From Candidatus Brocadiia bacterium (GTDB taxonomy: Bacteria; Planctomycetota; MHYJ01; WSZJ01), in contig JABWAY010000074.1 in assembly GCA_013360825.1 (NCBI GenBank), positions 1 through 13,861 of the forward strand: 13,861 nt of DNA, read 5' to 3'. Numbering within the stretch: the first letter of the stretch is position 1; every line of letters begins with the position of its first letter. The translations under genes were made by a program, and so were the position numbers. The notes below the pieces were generated by a model. It ran no database searches. It saw only the letters and a program-made list of their open reading frames with translations, and was not told where the DNA came from. Shown piece after piece: positions 8,401 through 13,598 of this stretch.

Positions 8401-8633
8401 CGCGGGCCGCTCGCGGCGCGCAGCCCGGCCAGGACCGTCTCCTGCTCCTTCTTCGCCTTCTCGAGCGCAAGCTCCCGGAAGTCCCGCTGGTAGTGCTTCC
8501 AGTTCCGGTCGTAGTCCTGCCAGGCGGCCCAGACCGTGATCCCGATCAGGAGAAGGGAGGAGACGAAGAACAGCCTGTTCAGGCTGTTCATGTCGTACAG
8601 CGTGTCACTCAGGGGTTCGACCGGTTTCGGCAT
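5418..8633 (-). CDS. Membrane-anchored coiled-coil cytochrome c with eight CXXCH haem sites
   Basis: A 1071-residue c-type cytochrome. One N-terminal helix (about residues 19-38) anchors it. Residues 45-245 are Lys/Glu/Ala-rich and predicted coiled coil, probably a periplasmic stalk. Eight CXXCH motifs begin at C286, C329, C384, C412, C521, C658, C790 and C996. The last five each have a downstream Met in a class I cytochrome c context: M459 (T-H-M-P), M576 (A-S-M-P), M738 (R-M-P-K), M942 (R-M-P-T) and M1045. This suggests five class I-like domains plus a three-haem N-terminal part, possibly with His ligands. A roughly 150-residue insertion separates C790 from M942. The ATG at 8633 has AGGGA 5 nt upstream. 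It is last in the Rieske/cytochrome b operon, where it probably replaces cytochrome c1 or f as electron acceptor. Its exact family is not one I can name. Confidence 0.92.
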   Translation of the reverse strand: MPKPVEPLSDTLYDMNSLNRLFFVSSLLLIGITVWAAWQDYDRNWKHYQRDFRELALEKAKKEQETVLAGLRAASGPRLDELYAGMKKADEDLKAKEQEIEAVRKEREANRGPLEKALLTFQFEKSEADTLKQRAESAQEHLDEAVRVAARLKAAGDAGAGAVEASIEGLKKHSQDASSRWREKQDLTDAARLAWEVLDARERAFVARLEEFNAAREAISKEIAKLENDLTAVKRKVAKLEPSLADFLLSQPGLDFIKNPEHINQIILPHFQEDLNFSSVMKIDRCTTCHLGIDRKGWGEEVPKVFRSHPNLDLYVGDASPHPMSQYGCTVCHNGQGRSVDFAHAAHMPRDEAQQKEWEGKYGWHPPAHFDNPMLPIQYVQSSCTKCHGEQTRVVMGDKVNEGKRLLEKVGCYGCHPIAGTDDLRKPGPGLRGIKHKMTKEFAFNWIWKPTDFRPTTHMPQIFDLSNTSDDVSRVRNTAMIRGIVEYLYENSELEGLPDGYPKAPEGDAKEGRKLARQVGCYGCHVIGDPAKVMADKGTEYTSFGPNLSAVGSKLNANWLYAWLKNPAQYFHYASMPNLRLSDQEAADITAYLMTLKHPDGFENRKMEDVSDKDLDDTCAGFMRATKTKAETEELLKKLTHREKLLWLGEKAIGHTGCFGCHDIRKFEKTKKIGAELTGSNSTGTKDITKFDFGFRHDLRMSHHPNSVDRIKWVKAKLEDPRTYDHGRIIGFEDRLRMPKFNLTPEEIEALTTYVISFRREMLPESHKRKLSHQEKVIERGKHLAQQSNCAACHKVGLFPTTYRIEASDEAMLELADAQVYLARTVLTDGRQVDRISADELAILAKKGIVVLLPRGTWLTITERNKLLGNTLNGVPRPVASVLVYGFGEGAIKKVVNKNDEDRFEPPIIAGVGARDNPDWLFRFLKAPVEIRPYLREGGVRMPTFGFTDEEARTLVEHFAHIDNQPFPFVYDEPIPEAARVEMVKKGKAVFERLQCASCHPIGDPGQKFSGLVAPDLTLAAPRLQRDWVLDWIRKPNAIFPGSGMSDWSPEQVSDEELVWVREYIWSLKKK

Positions 8634-8652
8634 GATGGTCCCTGTGTCGGTG

Positions 8653-9768
8653 TCAGATGTTGAAGAAGTACTCGGGAATCGCCACGATGTATTTCAGGTT
8701 GAAGATCCAGCGCAGGAGCATCTTGATGACCATCCCGCCCATGACGAGCAGGTGCACGATGAGGATGCTGAACCGGATCATCCCCAGCTGCTGGTAGAAA
8801 CTCCGGAACATCGGGACGAACCGGACGAGAATCCCGGGCGTGATCACGAAGAACCCGAGCACGGCCAGGATCCCCCAGATCTCGCGCACAAACCAGTTTC
8901 GCGGCATCCCCGTGTTGAAGATGTGGAGGTAGACGACCTCCGAAACGTTGATGTTCGTCAGAGGTTCCAGCTTGTGGATGTCCCAGGGCTCGTACGGCCC
9001 GAAGAAGTTCCAGTTCGGCCCCCGCAGGAACGTGCCCATGAAAATCAGCAGCACCCACGTCACGATGAACCCGAACATGAACACCGAGATCGCGAACTTC
9101 CGCTCCTTGAACGTGTAGTACCCGTTCCCCTTCGGATTCTTGTCGATGTAGGGGAGCATCATCAGGCCGGTGATGATCATGCTCGGCAGCACGACCCCCG
9201 CGATCCAGGGGTCGAAATACACCAGCATCTCCTGCAGCCCGAGGAAGTACCAGGGCGCCTTCGACGGGTTCGGCGTCTTCGCCGGATTGGCGGGCTGCTC
9301 CAGCGGCGCCTTCAGCGAAATCGACCAGAGGATCAGAAACGCCGTGAACAGCACCGCACAGATCAGCTCGATGTAGACCAGGTCCGGCCAGACGAACGTC
9401 TTCTCCGCCTCCTTCGCCTCCGCCTCCTGCGGCGGAAGCCCCTTCTCGATCCGCTCGTCGTTCACCGCCATCTGGCGGAACGCCAGCCAGACGAAGAACC
9501 CGACGCTCCCCACCATCATCACGATGGGCACGTTGTCGGGAAGCGTCGCGACCCGGTTGAACTGGGGGTCAAAGAAGCTCAGCATCAGGAGGATGCCGGA
9601 GACGGCGAAAATCGGAATCGCGACCTTCGGCGCCGTCAACTGGCGGTAGTACTTCAACCCCAGCCAGAGGATCACCGTGGACAGAATCATGAAAATCCAG
9701 GCGCTTCCCACCACGACATTGACGGCGTCGGTGTAGAACTTCGGAAGCGTGATGGCGAGCAGATTCAT
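8653..9768 (-). CDS. Cytochrome b C-terminal domain/subunit IV-like protein, enlarged
   Basis: A 371-residue membrane protein with about eight helices; classical subunit IV (PetD) is about 160 residues. The N-terminal half (helices near 20-42, 50-66, 80-98 and 130-151) is extra. The second half matches the C-terminal part of cytochrome b. The Qo-site motif appears as K-A-P-W-Y-F-L-G-L-Q-E (170-180), where most bc complexes have PEWY and b6f has PEWY or PDWY. The helices at 186-208, 225-247, 296-316 and 330-353 complete the fold. The start is the ATG at 9768; its AAAGGGG Shine-Dalgarno (plus-strand 9773-9779) overlaps the TAA of the preceding cytochrome b gene. It forms the quinol-oxidation site together with that protein and the Rieske protein. 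Confidence 0.88.
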   Translation of the reverse strand: MNLLAITLPKFYTDAVNVVVGSAWIFMILSTVILWLGLKYYRQLTAPKVAIPIFAVSGILLMLSFFDPQFNRVATLPDNVPIVMMVGSVGFFVWLAFRQMAVNDERIEKGLPPQEAEAKEAEKTFVWPDLVYIELICAVLFTAFLILWSISLKAPLEQPANPAKTPNPSKAPWYFLGLQEMLVYFDPWIAGVVLPSMIITGLMMLPYIDKNPKGNGYYTFKERKFAISVFMFGFIVTWVLLIFMGTFLRGPNWNFFGPYEPWDIHKLEPLTNINVSEVVYLHIFNTGMPRNWFVREIWGILAVLGFFVITPGILVRFVPMFRSFYQQLGMIRFSILIVHLLVMGGMVIKMLLRWIFNLKYIVAIPEYFFNI

Positions 9769-9777
9769 AGTGCCCCT

Positions 9778-10605
9778 TTACATCGGACCCGAGATGCCGC
9801 CGTCCTTGCGGACGCGCCAGAAGTGCACCGCCATCAGCGTCGCGGCCGCGAGGGGGAACGCGACGCAGTGGAGCACGTAGAACCTCAGCAGCGCGGCGGG
9901 CGCGACGAAGCGGCCGCCGAGCAGGGTGAACCGGACGTCGGAGCCGGCGTGGACGAGGGAGATGTCCCCGAGCTTCAGCATGGCGGCGCCGGGGCCCTCG
10001 TGACCGACGAAGGGTGTGGCGCGGGCCATGTTGGTGCCGACGGTGACGGCCCACATCGCGAGCTGGTCCCAGGGGAGCAGGTAGCCGGTGAAGGAGAGCA
10101 GGAGCGTGAGGACGAGGAGGATGACGCCCACGTTCCAGTTGAATTCCCGCGGCGGCTTGTAACTTCCGGTCAGGAAGACGCGCATCATGTGGAGCCAGAC
10201 GGTGATGACCATGGCGTGCGCGCCCCAGCGGTGGATCTCGCGCATGATCCCGAGCGGGATATCCTCCCGCAGGGAGATGATGTCGGCGTAGGCGAACTCG
10301 GCGGTCGGGCGGTAGTAGAACATCAGCATCACGCCCGTGACGGTCTCCACGAGGAACAGGAAGAACGTCAGACCTCCCATGCACCAGGTGTACTTCATCC
10401 GGATCCCGCTCTTCCGGATCTTCGGCGGGTGCAGGTGCAGGAAGACGTTCGACATGATCGCCAGGATCCGGTTGCGCGGCGTATCGGGCATGCCGTGCCG
10501 GAAGATCGAGGTCCAGATCTGCCCCGTCCAGACCATTTCCAGGAGCGACGGCTTCTTGCCGGGGTCCGGAGCTTTCGGGCTCTCCGGGGTCTTGACTTCA
10601 GCCAC
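9778..10605 (-). CDS. Cytochrome b6-type cytochrome b (dihaem, with extra-haem cysteine)
   Basis: A 275-residue four-helix cytochrome b N-terminal domain. Haem ligands are H125 (I-H-R-W-G-A-H) with H139, and H246 (V-L-H-C) with H261 (A-V-H-F). The second pair is 15 residues apart, as in b6 rather than mitochondrial cytochrome b. L-L-P-W-D-Q (176-181) and the C-terminal I-S-G-P also match b6. C75 in Y-T-W-C-M-G-G-L-T aligns with the b6 cysteine (Cys35) that binds the covalent haem ci. The start is GTG at 10605, set by GAGGAG (plus-strand 10613-10618) 7 nt upstream; an N-terminal soluble segment of about 65 residues precedes the first helix. It moves electrons across the membrane between the Qo and Qi sites. 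The next gene encodes its subunit-IV partner, 9 nt away. Confidence 0.94.
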   Translation of the reverse strand: MAEVKTPESPKAPDPGKKPSLLEMVWTGQIWTSIFRHGMPDTPRNRILAIMSNVFLHLHPPKIRKSGIRMKYTWCMGGLTFFLFLVETVTGVMLMFYYRPTAEFAYADIISLREDIPLGIMREIHRWGAHAMVITVWLHMMRVFLTGSYKPPREFNWNVGVILLVLTLLLSFTGYLLPWDQLAMWAVTVGTNMARATPFVGHEGPGAAMLKLGDISLVHAGSDVRFTLLGGRFVAPAALLRFYVLHCVAFPLAAATLMAVHFWRVRKDGGISGPM

Positions 10606-10625
10606 AGGTGCTCTCCTCTACCGCC

Positions 10626-11630
10626 TCAGACCACGCTGATGAAGGAATCCGGATCGTCCCACTGCCCCTTCTCGAACTGAAATGCCCTCGACTTGTCCAC
10701 CAGGATCGATCCGTCCTCGAGGAGCCGGATGGCGGCGCGCTCGAGCGGGCGGGGCGCGGGGCCCTCGAAGTTCACGCCGTTCAGGCGGAACCCCGACCCG
10801 TGGCACGGGCACTTGAACTTCGCCTCGTTCGGCAGCCAGTTCGGCGTGCATCCGAGGTGCGTGCAGATCGTGGTCAGCGCGAAGATCTTGCCCTTCGTCC
10901 GACAGACCCAGATCCCGTTGACGTCCTTGAACTTCTCCTCGACGTAGTCCTCCGGGTAGTCGTCCGGAAAGCCGACCTTGACGCTGGCGGGCGGCTCGTA
11001 CAGGACGTTGGGGAACATGAATCGTCCCAGGAGGCCGCCGCCGACGGCGGAGGCGCCCGTGAAGGCGCCCCACCCGAGCACGCTCCAGGGGACGAGTCCG
11101 AGGAAATTGCGGCGGGAGAGCGCGAGCTGCCGCTCCCGGGGGTCGTCTGCGGCTTTCTTCGGATCTTCCTTCTTGGGTTGCGCGATCGGCCCTGGAACTG
11201 TCGGGGTCATGCGGGCGAAGCCGGGCTTGGGCTCTCCGGCGACCCCTGTCGTGGTGGTCCCTGGCGACCCCGGAGCGATCGGCTTTCCGGCGGAAGCGGC
11301 GGCAGCGGCCACGGTGGCCTCGGCCTCGGGGGTCATTCCTGGCTTGGCGGGGAGCACGGGCAGGCCGGGTTCCGGGGGAACGACCTGGCTGGCTTTTTCC
11401 TTGGCGGGGGCGGCGGGTTTCGATGCGGGGGAAGCGGCTTTCGCGGCGTCGGCGGGCTTCGCGGCGTCGGCGGGCTTCGCGGCGTCGGCGGGCTTCGCGG
11501 CGTCCGCAGGCTTCGCGGCGTCCGCAGGCTTCGCGGCGTCCGCAGGCTTCGCGGCCTCCGCAGGCTTCGCGACCTCCGCAGGCTTCGCCCCTTCCGCCCC
11601 ACTCTCCGGCTTCTTCACTTCGTCAGCCAT
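10626..11630 (-). CDS. Rieske iron-sulfur protein with long KPADA-repeat N-terminal extension
   Basis: A 334-residue protein. The C-terminal domain has the two Rieske loops: C256-T-H258-L-G-C261 and C274-P-C276-H277-G-S-G-F. C256, H258, C274 and H277 would bind the 2Fe-2S cluster, and C261-C276 would form the disulfide. A single helix (about 177-200) follows a twin-arginine motif, S-R-R-N-F-L-G at 172-178, as in Tat-dependent Rieske proteins. What is odd is the first 170 residues: eight hexapeptide repeats of the A-K-P-A-D/E-A type (15-62) and then a Pro/Ala/Lys-rich linker, so the Tat signal is internal and the extension should stay in the cytoplasm. The ATG at 11630 has GGAGG 4 nt upstream. 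It is the electron-accepting subunit of the quinol-oxidising complex encoded downstream. Confidence 0.94.
   Translation of the reverse strand: MADEVKKPESGAEGAKPAEVAKPAEAAKPADAAKPADAAKPADAAKPADAAKPADAAKPADAAKAASPASKPAAPAKEKASQVVPPEPGLPVLPAKPGMTPEAEATVAAAAASAGKPIAPGSPGTTTTGVAGEPKPGFARMTPTVPGPIAQPKKEDPKKAADDPRERQLALSRRNFLGLVPWSVLGWGAFTGASAVGGGLLGRFMFPNVLYEPPASVKVGFPDDYPEDYVEEKFKDVNGIWVCRTKGKIFALTTICTHLGCTPNWLPNEAKFKCPCHGSGFRLNGVNFEGPAPRPLERAAIRLLEDGSILVDKSRAFQFEKGQWDDPDSFISVV
11440..11583. repeat. Tandem 18-bp repeat, eight units, inside the Rieske gene
   Basis: Eight in-frame copies of an 18-bp unit (plus strand begins TTCGCGGCG) encode the hexapeptide repeat. Units 1-3 are identical, units 4-6 are identical to each other but differ at two bases (GTCGGCGGG versus GTCCGCAGG), and units 7-8 carry further changes. 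The block pattern suggests recent stepwise duplication by slippage or unequal exchange. A degenerate ninth unit starts at 11584. Confidence 0.92.
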
Positions 11631-11644
11631 CGATCCTCCAGGTG

Positions 11645-12613
11645 TCAGTTCGAAAGCGCCTGCAGCACTTCCCCAGCCGCCTGACGCACATCCATCGACC
11701 GGTCCTGCTTCCGGATCTTCTCGAGGACCGACTTGAATTCGGCCCCCTTCAGTTGCATCGCACCCTTCATCGCGTTCACCATCACTTCCGACACCATCTC
11801 CTCCGTCATCTCCGTCCCGGGCTCTTTCGCAACCTTCTCCAGATGCTCCCGGTCCAGCATCTGAAGCAGGGTCGGCGCCGCCTCCGCGTCGTCGAACCTC
11901 GAGAGCGCGAGCGCCGCGTTCCACCGGACATCCGTGACCCGGTCCGCGTGGCACTTGCGGATCGCCTCGTGAATCTCGGCCGTCTGGGCGGAGGGAAGTT
12001 CGGCGAGCTGGGAGGCGGCGCGGCGTCTGGGCGCGAAGCAGCCGAGGGCGAAGACGGCCGCCTTGCGGAGGCCGGCGTCGTCCGCGGCGGCGAACGCAAG
12101 GAGTTCCGCGACGACCGCCGGATCCCCGAGCGCCCCGGCCGACTGGATCGCCGCGACCTGCACGCGGCCGTCCTGGTCCTGCATGGCGTTGAGGATGAGG
12201 GGAAGGGATCCCGGATCGGCGAGCGTTCCGAGAACGGTGACGAGGTACATGCGCGTCAGGCGGTCGTCCTCGGTCCGCGGCTCGATCGACTGGAACGCCT
12301 TGATGATCTCGGGGACGAGGCGCGGATCCTTGCGGGCCTGCGGGTCGCGGATCAGCCTGGAATTCAGGTCGTAGGCGATCTGCCACCGCGACGACCCGTG
12401 CTCCATCTGGATCTCTTTGACGAGCCGGACGGCGTCCTTCTCGTCGCTCGTCATCATCTTGATGCCGACAAAGATCGCGACGGCGGTCACGGCGATGATG
12501 AGGGGCACGATGAAAAACTGTCCGAGGAGCGAGGAGAACCCCTTCTCCCCTTCCAGCAGGTTGGGACGCGGCGGAAGATCAGGCTGCGGCGGCGTGGTCA
12601 ATTCCTGGGACAT
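11645..12613 (-). CDS. Membrane-anchored HEAT-repeat protein
   Basis: A 322-residue protein with a Pro-rich cytoplasmic N-terminus (1-25), one transmembrane helix (about 31-53, with F-I-V-P-L-I-I-A-V) and a soluble alpha-helical domain. HEAT-like helical pairs are seen at about 119-145, 148-175, 179-203 and 226-255, with typical patterns such as V-Q-V-A-A-I-Q-S-A-G-A-L-G-D-P and R-W-N-A-A-L-A-L-S-R-F-D-D. There is no catalytic motif. HEAT repeats are protein-interaction scaffolds, so as first gene of the bc operon it may help assembly or be an accessory subunit; this is inference. The ATG at 12613 is preferred. An ATG at 12631 and a TTG at 12652 are also in frame, but the TTG lies inside a TTGACA box and none of the three has a clear Shine-Dalgarno. 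Confidence 0.8.
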   Translation of the reverse strand: MSQELTTPPQPDLPPRPNLLEGEKGFSSLLGQFFIVPLIIAVTAVAIFVGIKMMTSDEKDAVRLVKEIQMEHGSSRWQIAYDLNSRLIRDPQARKDPRLVPEIIKAFQSIEPRTEDDRLTRMYLVTVLGTLADPGSLPLILNAMQDQDGRVQVAAIQSAGALGDPAVVAELLAFAAADDAGLRKAAVFALGCFAPRRRAASQLAELPSAQTAEIHEAIRKCHADRVTDVRWNAALALSRFDDAEAAPTLLQMLDREHLEKVAKEPGTEMTEEMVSEVMVNAMKGAMQLKGAEFKSVLEKIRKQDRSMDVRQAAGEVLQALSN

Positions 12614-12623
12614 GAGGCGCGCA

Positions 12624-12652
12624 AGTGTCATGGAGCCGCGGATTTGTGTCAA
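12624..12652 (-). promoter_or_regulatory. Possible sigma70-type promoter of the bc operon
   Basis: On the minus strand a perfect TTGACA (plus-strand 12647-12652) is followed after 17 nt by GACACT (12624-12629), which matches only three of six -10 positions. Transcription would begin only a few bases before the ATG at 12613, giving a very short or absent leader. The good -35 and the position are the support; the -10 is weak. Confidence 0.35.
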
Positions 12653-12769
12653 CGATTTGCGGGGCCGAGCAGGCCCGCACGGGCCCTGATGTGGGTCGGA
12701 GTCCGCAGCGCCGCGGGCTTCTGCGCACGGCCCCGGGGAGGCGGCCCCGCGCCGACCGGCGGCCGGATC

Positions 12770-12785
12770 CGAACGCGTGCGTTCG
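12770..12785. promoter_or_regulatory. Inverted repeat 1, candidate operator
   Basis: Seven-base arms CGAACGC and GCGTTCG are separated by GT. It lies between the bc operon (minus) and the tRNA-Lys promoter (plus), 25 nt upstream of the -35 box, and could be a dimeric regulator site. Chance palindromes are common in GC-rich DNA. Confidence 0.35.
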
Positions 12786-12787
12786 CG

Positions 12788-12802
12788 TGACCGGTCCGGT
12801 CA
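12788..12802. promoter_or_regulatory. Inverted repeat 2, candidate operator
   Basis: Seven-base arms TGACCGG and CCGGTCA flank a single T. It sits 2 nt from the first inverted repeat and 8 nt before the -35 box of the tRNA-Lys promoter. Sequence and spacing differ from the first, so they need not bind the same protein. Confidence 0.35.
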
Positions 12803-12810
12803 TCGAGGTG

Positions 12811-12839
12811 TTGACCATCGGCCGGACCGCTGATATTCT
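12811..12839 (+). promoter_or_regulatory. Sigma70-type promoter for tRNA-Lys
   Basis: TTGACC (12811-12816) is separated by 17 nt from TATTCT (12834-12839). The boxes match consensus at five of six and four of six positions. The predicted start, about 12846, is 7 nt before the tRNA. Confidence 0.7.
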
Positions 12840-12852
12840 CCGCCTCCCTTTG

Positions 12853-12925
12853 GCGCCCCTAGCTCAGTCGGTAGAGCAAGTGATTCTTAATCACTGGGTC
12901 GAAGGTTCGAATCCTTCGGGGCGCA
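12853..12925 (+). tRNA. tRNA-Lys (anticodon CTT)
   Basis: This is a complete cloverleaf. The acceptor is GCGCCCC/GGGGCGC with discriminator A, the D-stem GCTC/GAGC and the anticodon stem AGTGA/TCACT. The loop TTCTTAA puts CTT at positions 34-36. The T-stem is GAAGG/CCTTC around TTCGAAT. It reads AAG codons. CCA is not encoded. Confidence 0.97.
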
Positions 12926-12928
12926 TCG

Positions 12929-12959
12929 GCGGACCGCAAACCGGTCCGCTATTTTTTTT
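12929..12959 (+). terminator. Rho-independent terminator after tRNA-Lys
   Basis: An 8-bp stem (GCGGACCG / CGGTCCGC) with loop CAAAC is followed by TA and eight T residues. It ends the tRNA-Lys transcript 4 nt after the mature 3' end. Confidence 0.9.
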
Positions 12960-12974
12960 GCGGGCTTGGACGCG

Positions 12975-12980
12975 TAGAAT
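12975..12980 (+). promoter_or_regulatory. -10 box for tRNA-Leu
   Basis: TAGAAT (five of six to consensus) lies 9 nt before tRNA-Leu and just after the tRNA-Lys terminator. The position expected for the -35 falls in the T-tract and is not a good match, so only the -10 is supported. Confidence 0.45.
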
Positions 12981-12989
12981 GGCGCGACG

Positions 12990-13071
12990 GCGAGGGTGGC
13001 GGAACCGGCAGACGCGCGGGTCTTAGAAGCCCGTTCCGAAAGGAGTGCGGGTTCGACTCCCGCCCCTCGCA
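12990..13071 (+). tRNA. tRNA-Leu (anticodon TAG)
   Basis: A class II tRNA. The acceptor is GCGAGGG/CCCTCGC with discriminator A. The anticodon stem CGGGT/GCCCG encloses loop CTTAGAA, giving anticodon TAG. The long variable arm pairs TCC/GGA around GAAA, and the T-stem GCGGG/CCCGC encloses TTCGACT. It reads CUA and probably other CUN codons. CCA is not encoded. Confidence 0.96.
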
Positions 13072-13147
13072 TCGACTCGACGCCCCGGCGGGACCACATT
13101 TGCGCCAGGGAGAGCATTTTCCCGGTTCCGCAGCGCGGCCTCGGCCG

Positions 13148-13153
13148 TATGAT
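13148..13153 (+). promoter_or_regulatory. -10 box of the Rrf2-family gene; possible leaderless transcript
   Basis: TATGAT matches consensus at five of six positions and ends 6 nt before the ATG at 13160. A start at the usual distance would fall on or beside the A of the ATG, and no Shine-Dalgarno is visible. No convincing -35 box is seen. Confidence 0.4.
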
Positions 13154-13159
13154 CATCCC

Positions 13160-13588
13160 ATGCAGCTCAGCCGCGCCGTGGAGTACGGGGTCCGTGCCAT
13201 GCAGTACCTTGCCACGCGCGAGGGGATCTGCCATGGCGACGAAATCTCGAAGCGGATGGGGATCCCCGACTCGTTTCTCCGCAAGATTCTGCAGAGGCTC
13301 GTCAGCGCCGCCCTCATCCGTTCCCACCGCGGATTCGCGGGCGGGTTCTCGCTCGCCCGCTCCGCCGACGACATCTCGCTGCTGCAGATTCTGGAAGCGG
13401 TGGACGGCGAGTTCACGCTCAATCCCTGCCTCAAGTCGACGGTGTCGGAAGACGCCTCGTGCGTGCTGGACCACAACTGCACGCTCCAGCGCGCGTTCGC
13501 CTCGGCCCAGAACGCCATGAAACAGACGCTGGCCGGATATTCGCTGCGCTCGCTGGTCGGCGTCGAAGTCCCGACCGCCATCCCCTAG
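13160..13588 (+). CDS. Rrf2-family transcriptional regulator with three candidate Fe-S cysteines
   Basis: A 142-residue winged-helix regulator. The N-terminus M-Q-L-S-R-A-V-E-Y-G-V-R-A-M is typical, with helix-turn-helix at about 26-52 (D-E-I-S-K-R-M-G-I-P-D-S-F-L-R-K-I) and wing R-G-F-A-G-G-F-S-L-A-R at 57-67. C90, C101 and C107 (spacing C-X10-C-X5-C) stand where IscR and NsrR bind an iron-sulfur cluster, so it may sense iron-sulfur status, oxygen or nitric oxide. The ATG at 13160 is chosen because the family begins there; an upstream in-frame ATG at 13100 would add 20 unrelated residues. The neighbouring Fe-S/haem respiratory operon is a plausible target, but no site is proven. tilS starts 10 nt downstream. 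Confidence 0.92.
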   Translation: MQLSRAVEYGVRAMQYLATREGICHGDEISKRMGIPDSFLRKILQRLVSAALIRSHRGFAGGFSLARSADDISLLQILEAVDGEFTLNPCLKSTVSEDASCVLDHNCTLQRAFASAQNAMKQTLAGYSLRSLVGVEVPTAIP

Positions 13589-13598
13589 CCCCGGCCCC

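Noticed and set aside
5418..8633. Hydroxylamine oxidoreductase-type octahaem enzyme
   Set aside because: The number of CXXCH motifs is eight, but they are widely spaced with class I Met ligands, and no catalytic haem crosslink region is recognisable.
11440..11583. CRISPR-like array
   Set aside because: The units are contiguous with no spacers and encode an in-frame hexapeptide repeat.
12614..12652. TTG (12652) or ATG (12631) as the start of the HEAT protein
   Set aside because: No Shine-Dalgarno supports either, and the TTG is part of a TTGACA box. The ATG at 12613 begins a normal short N-terminus.
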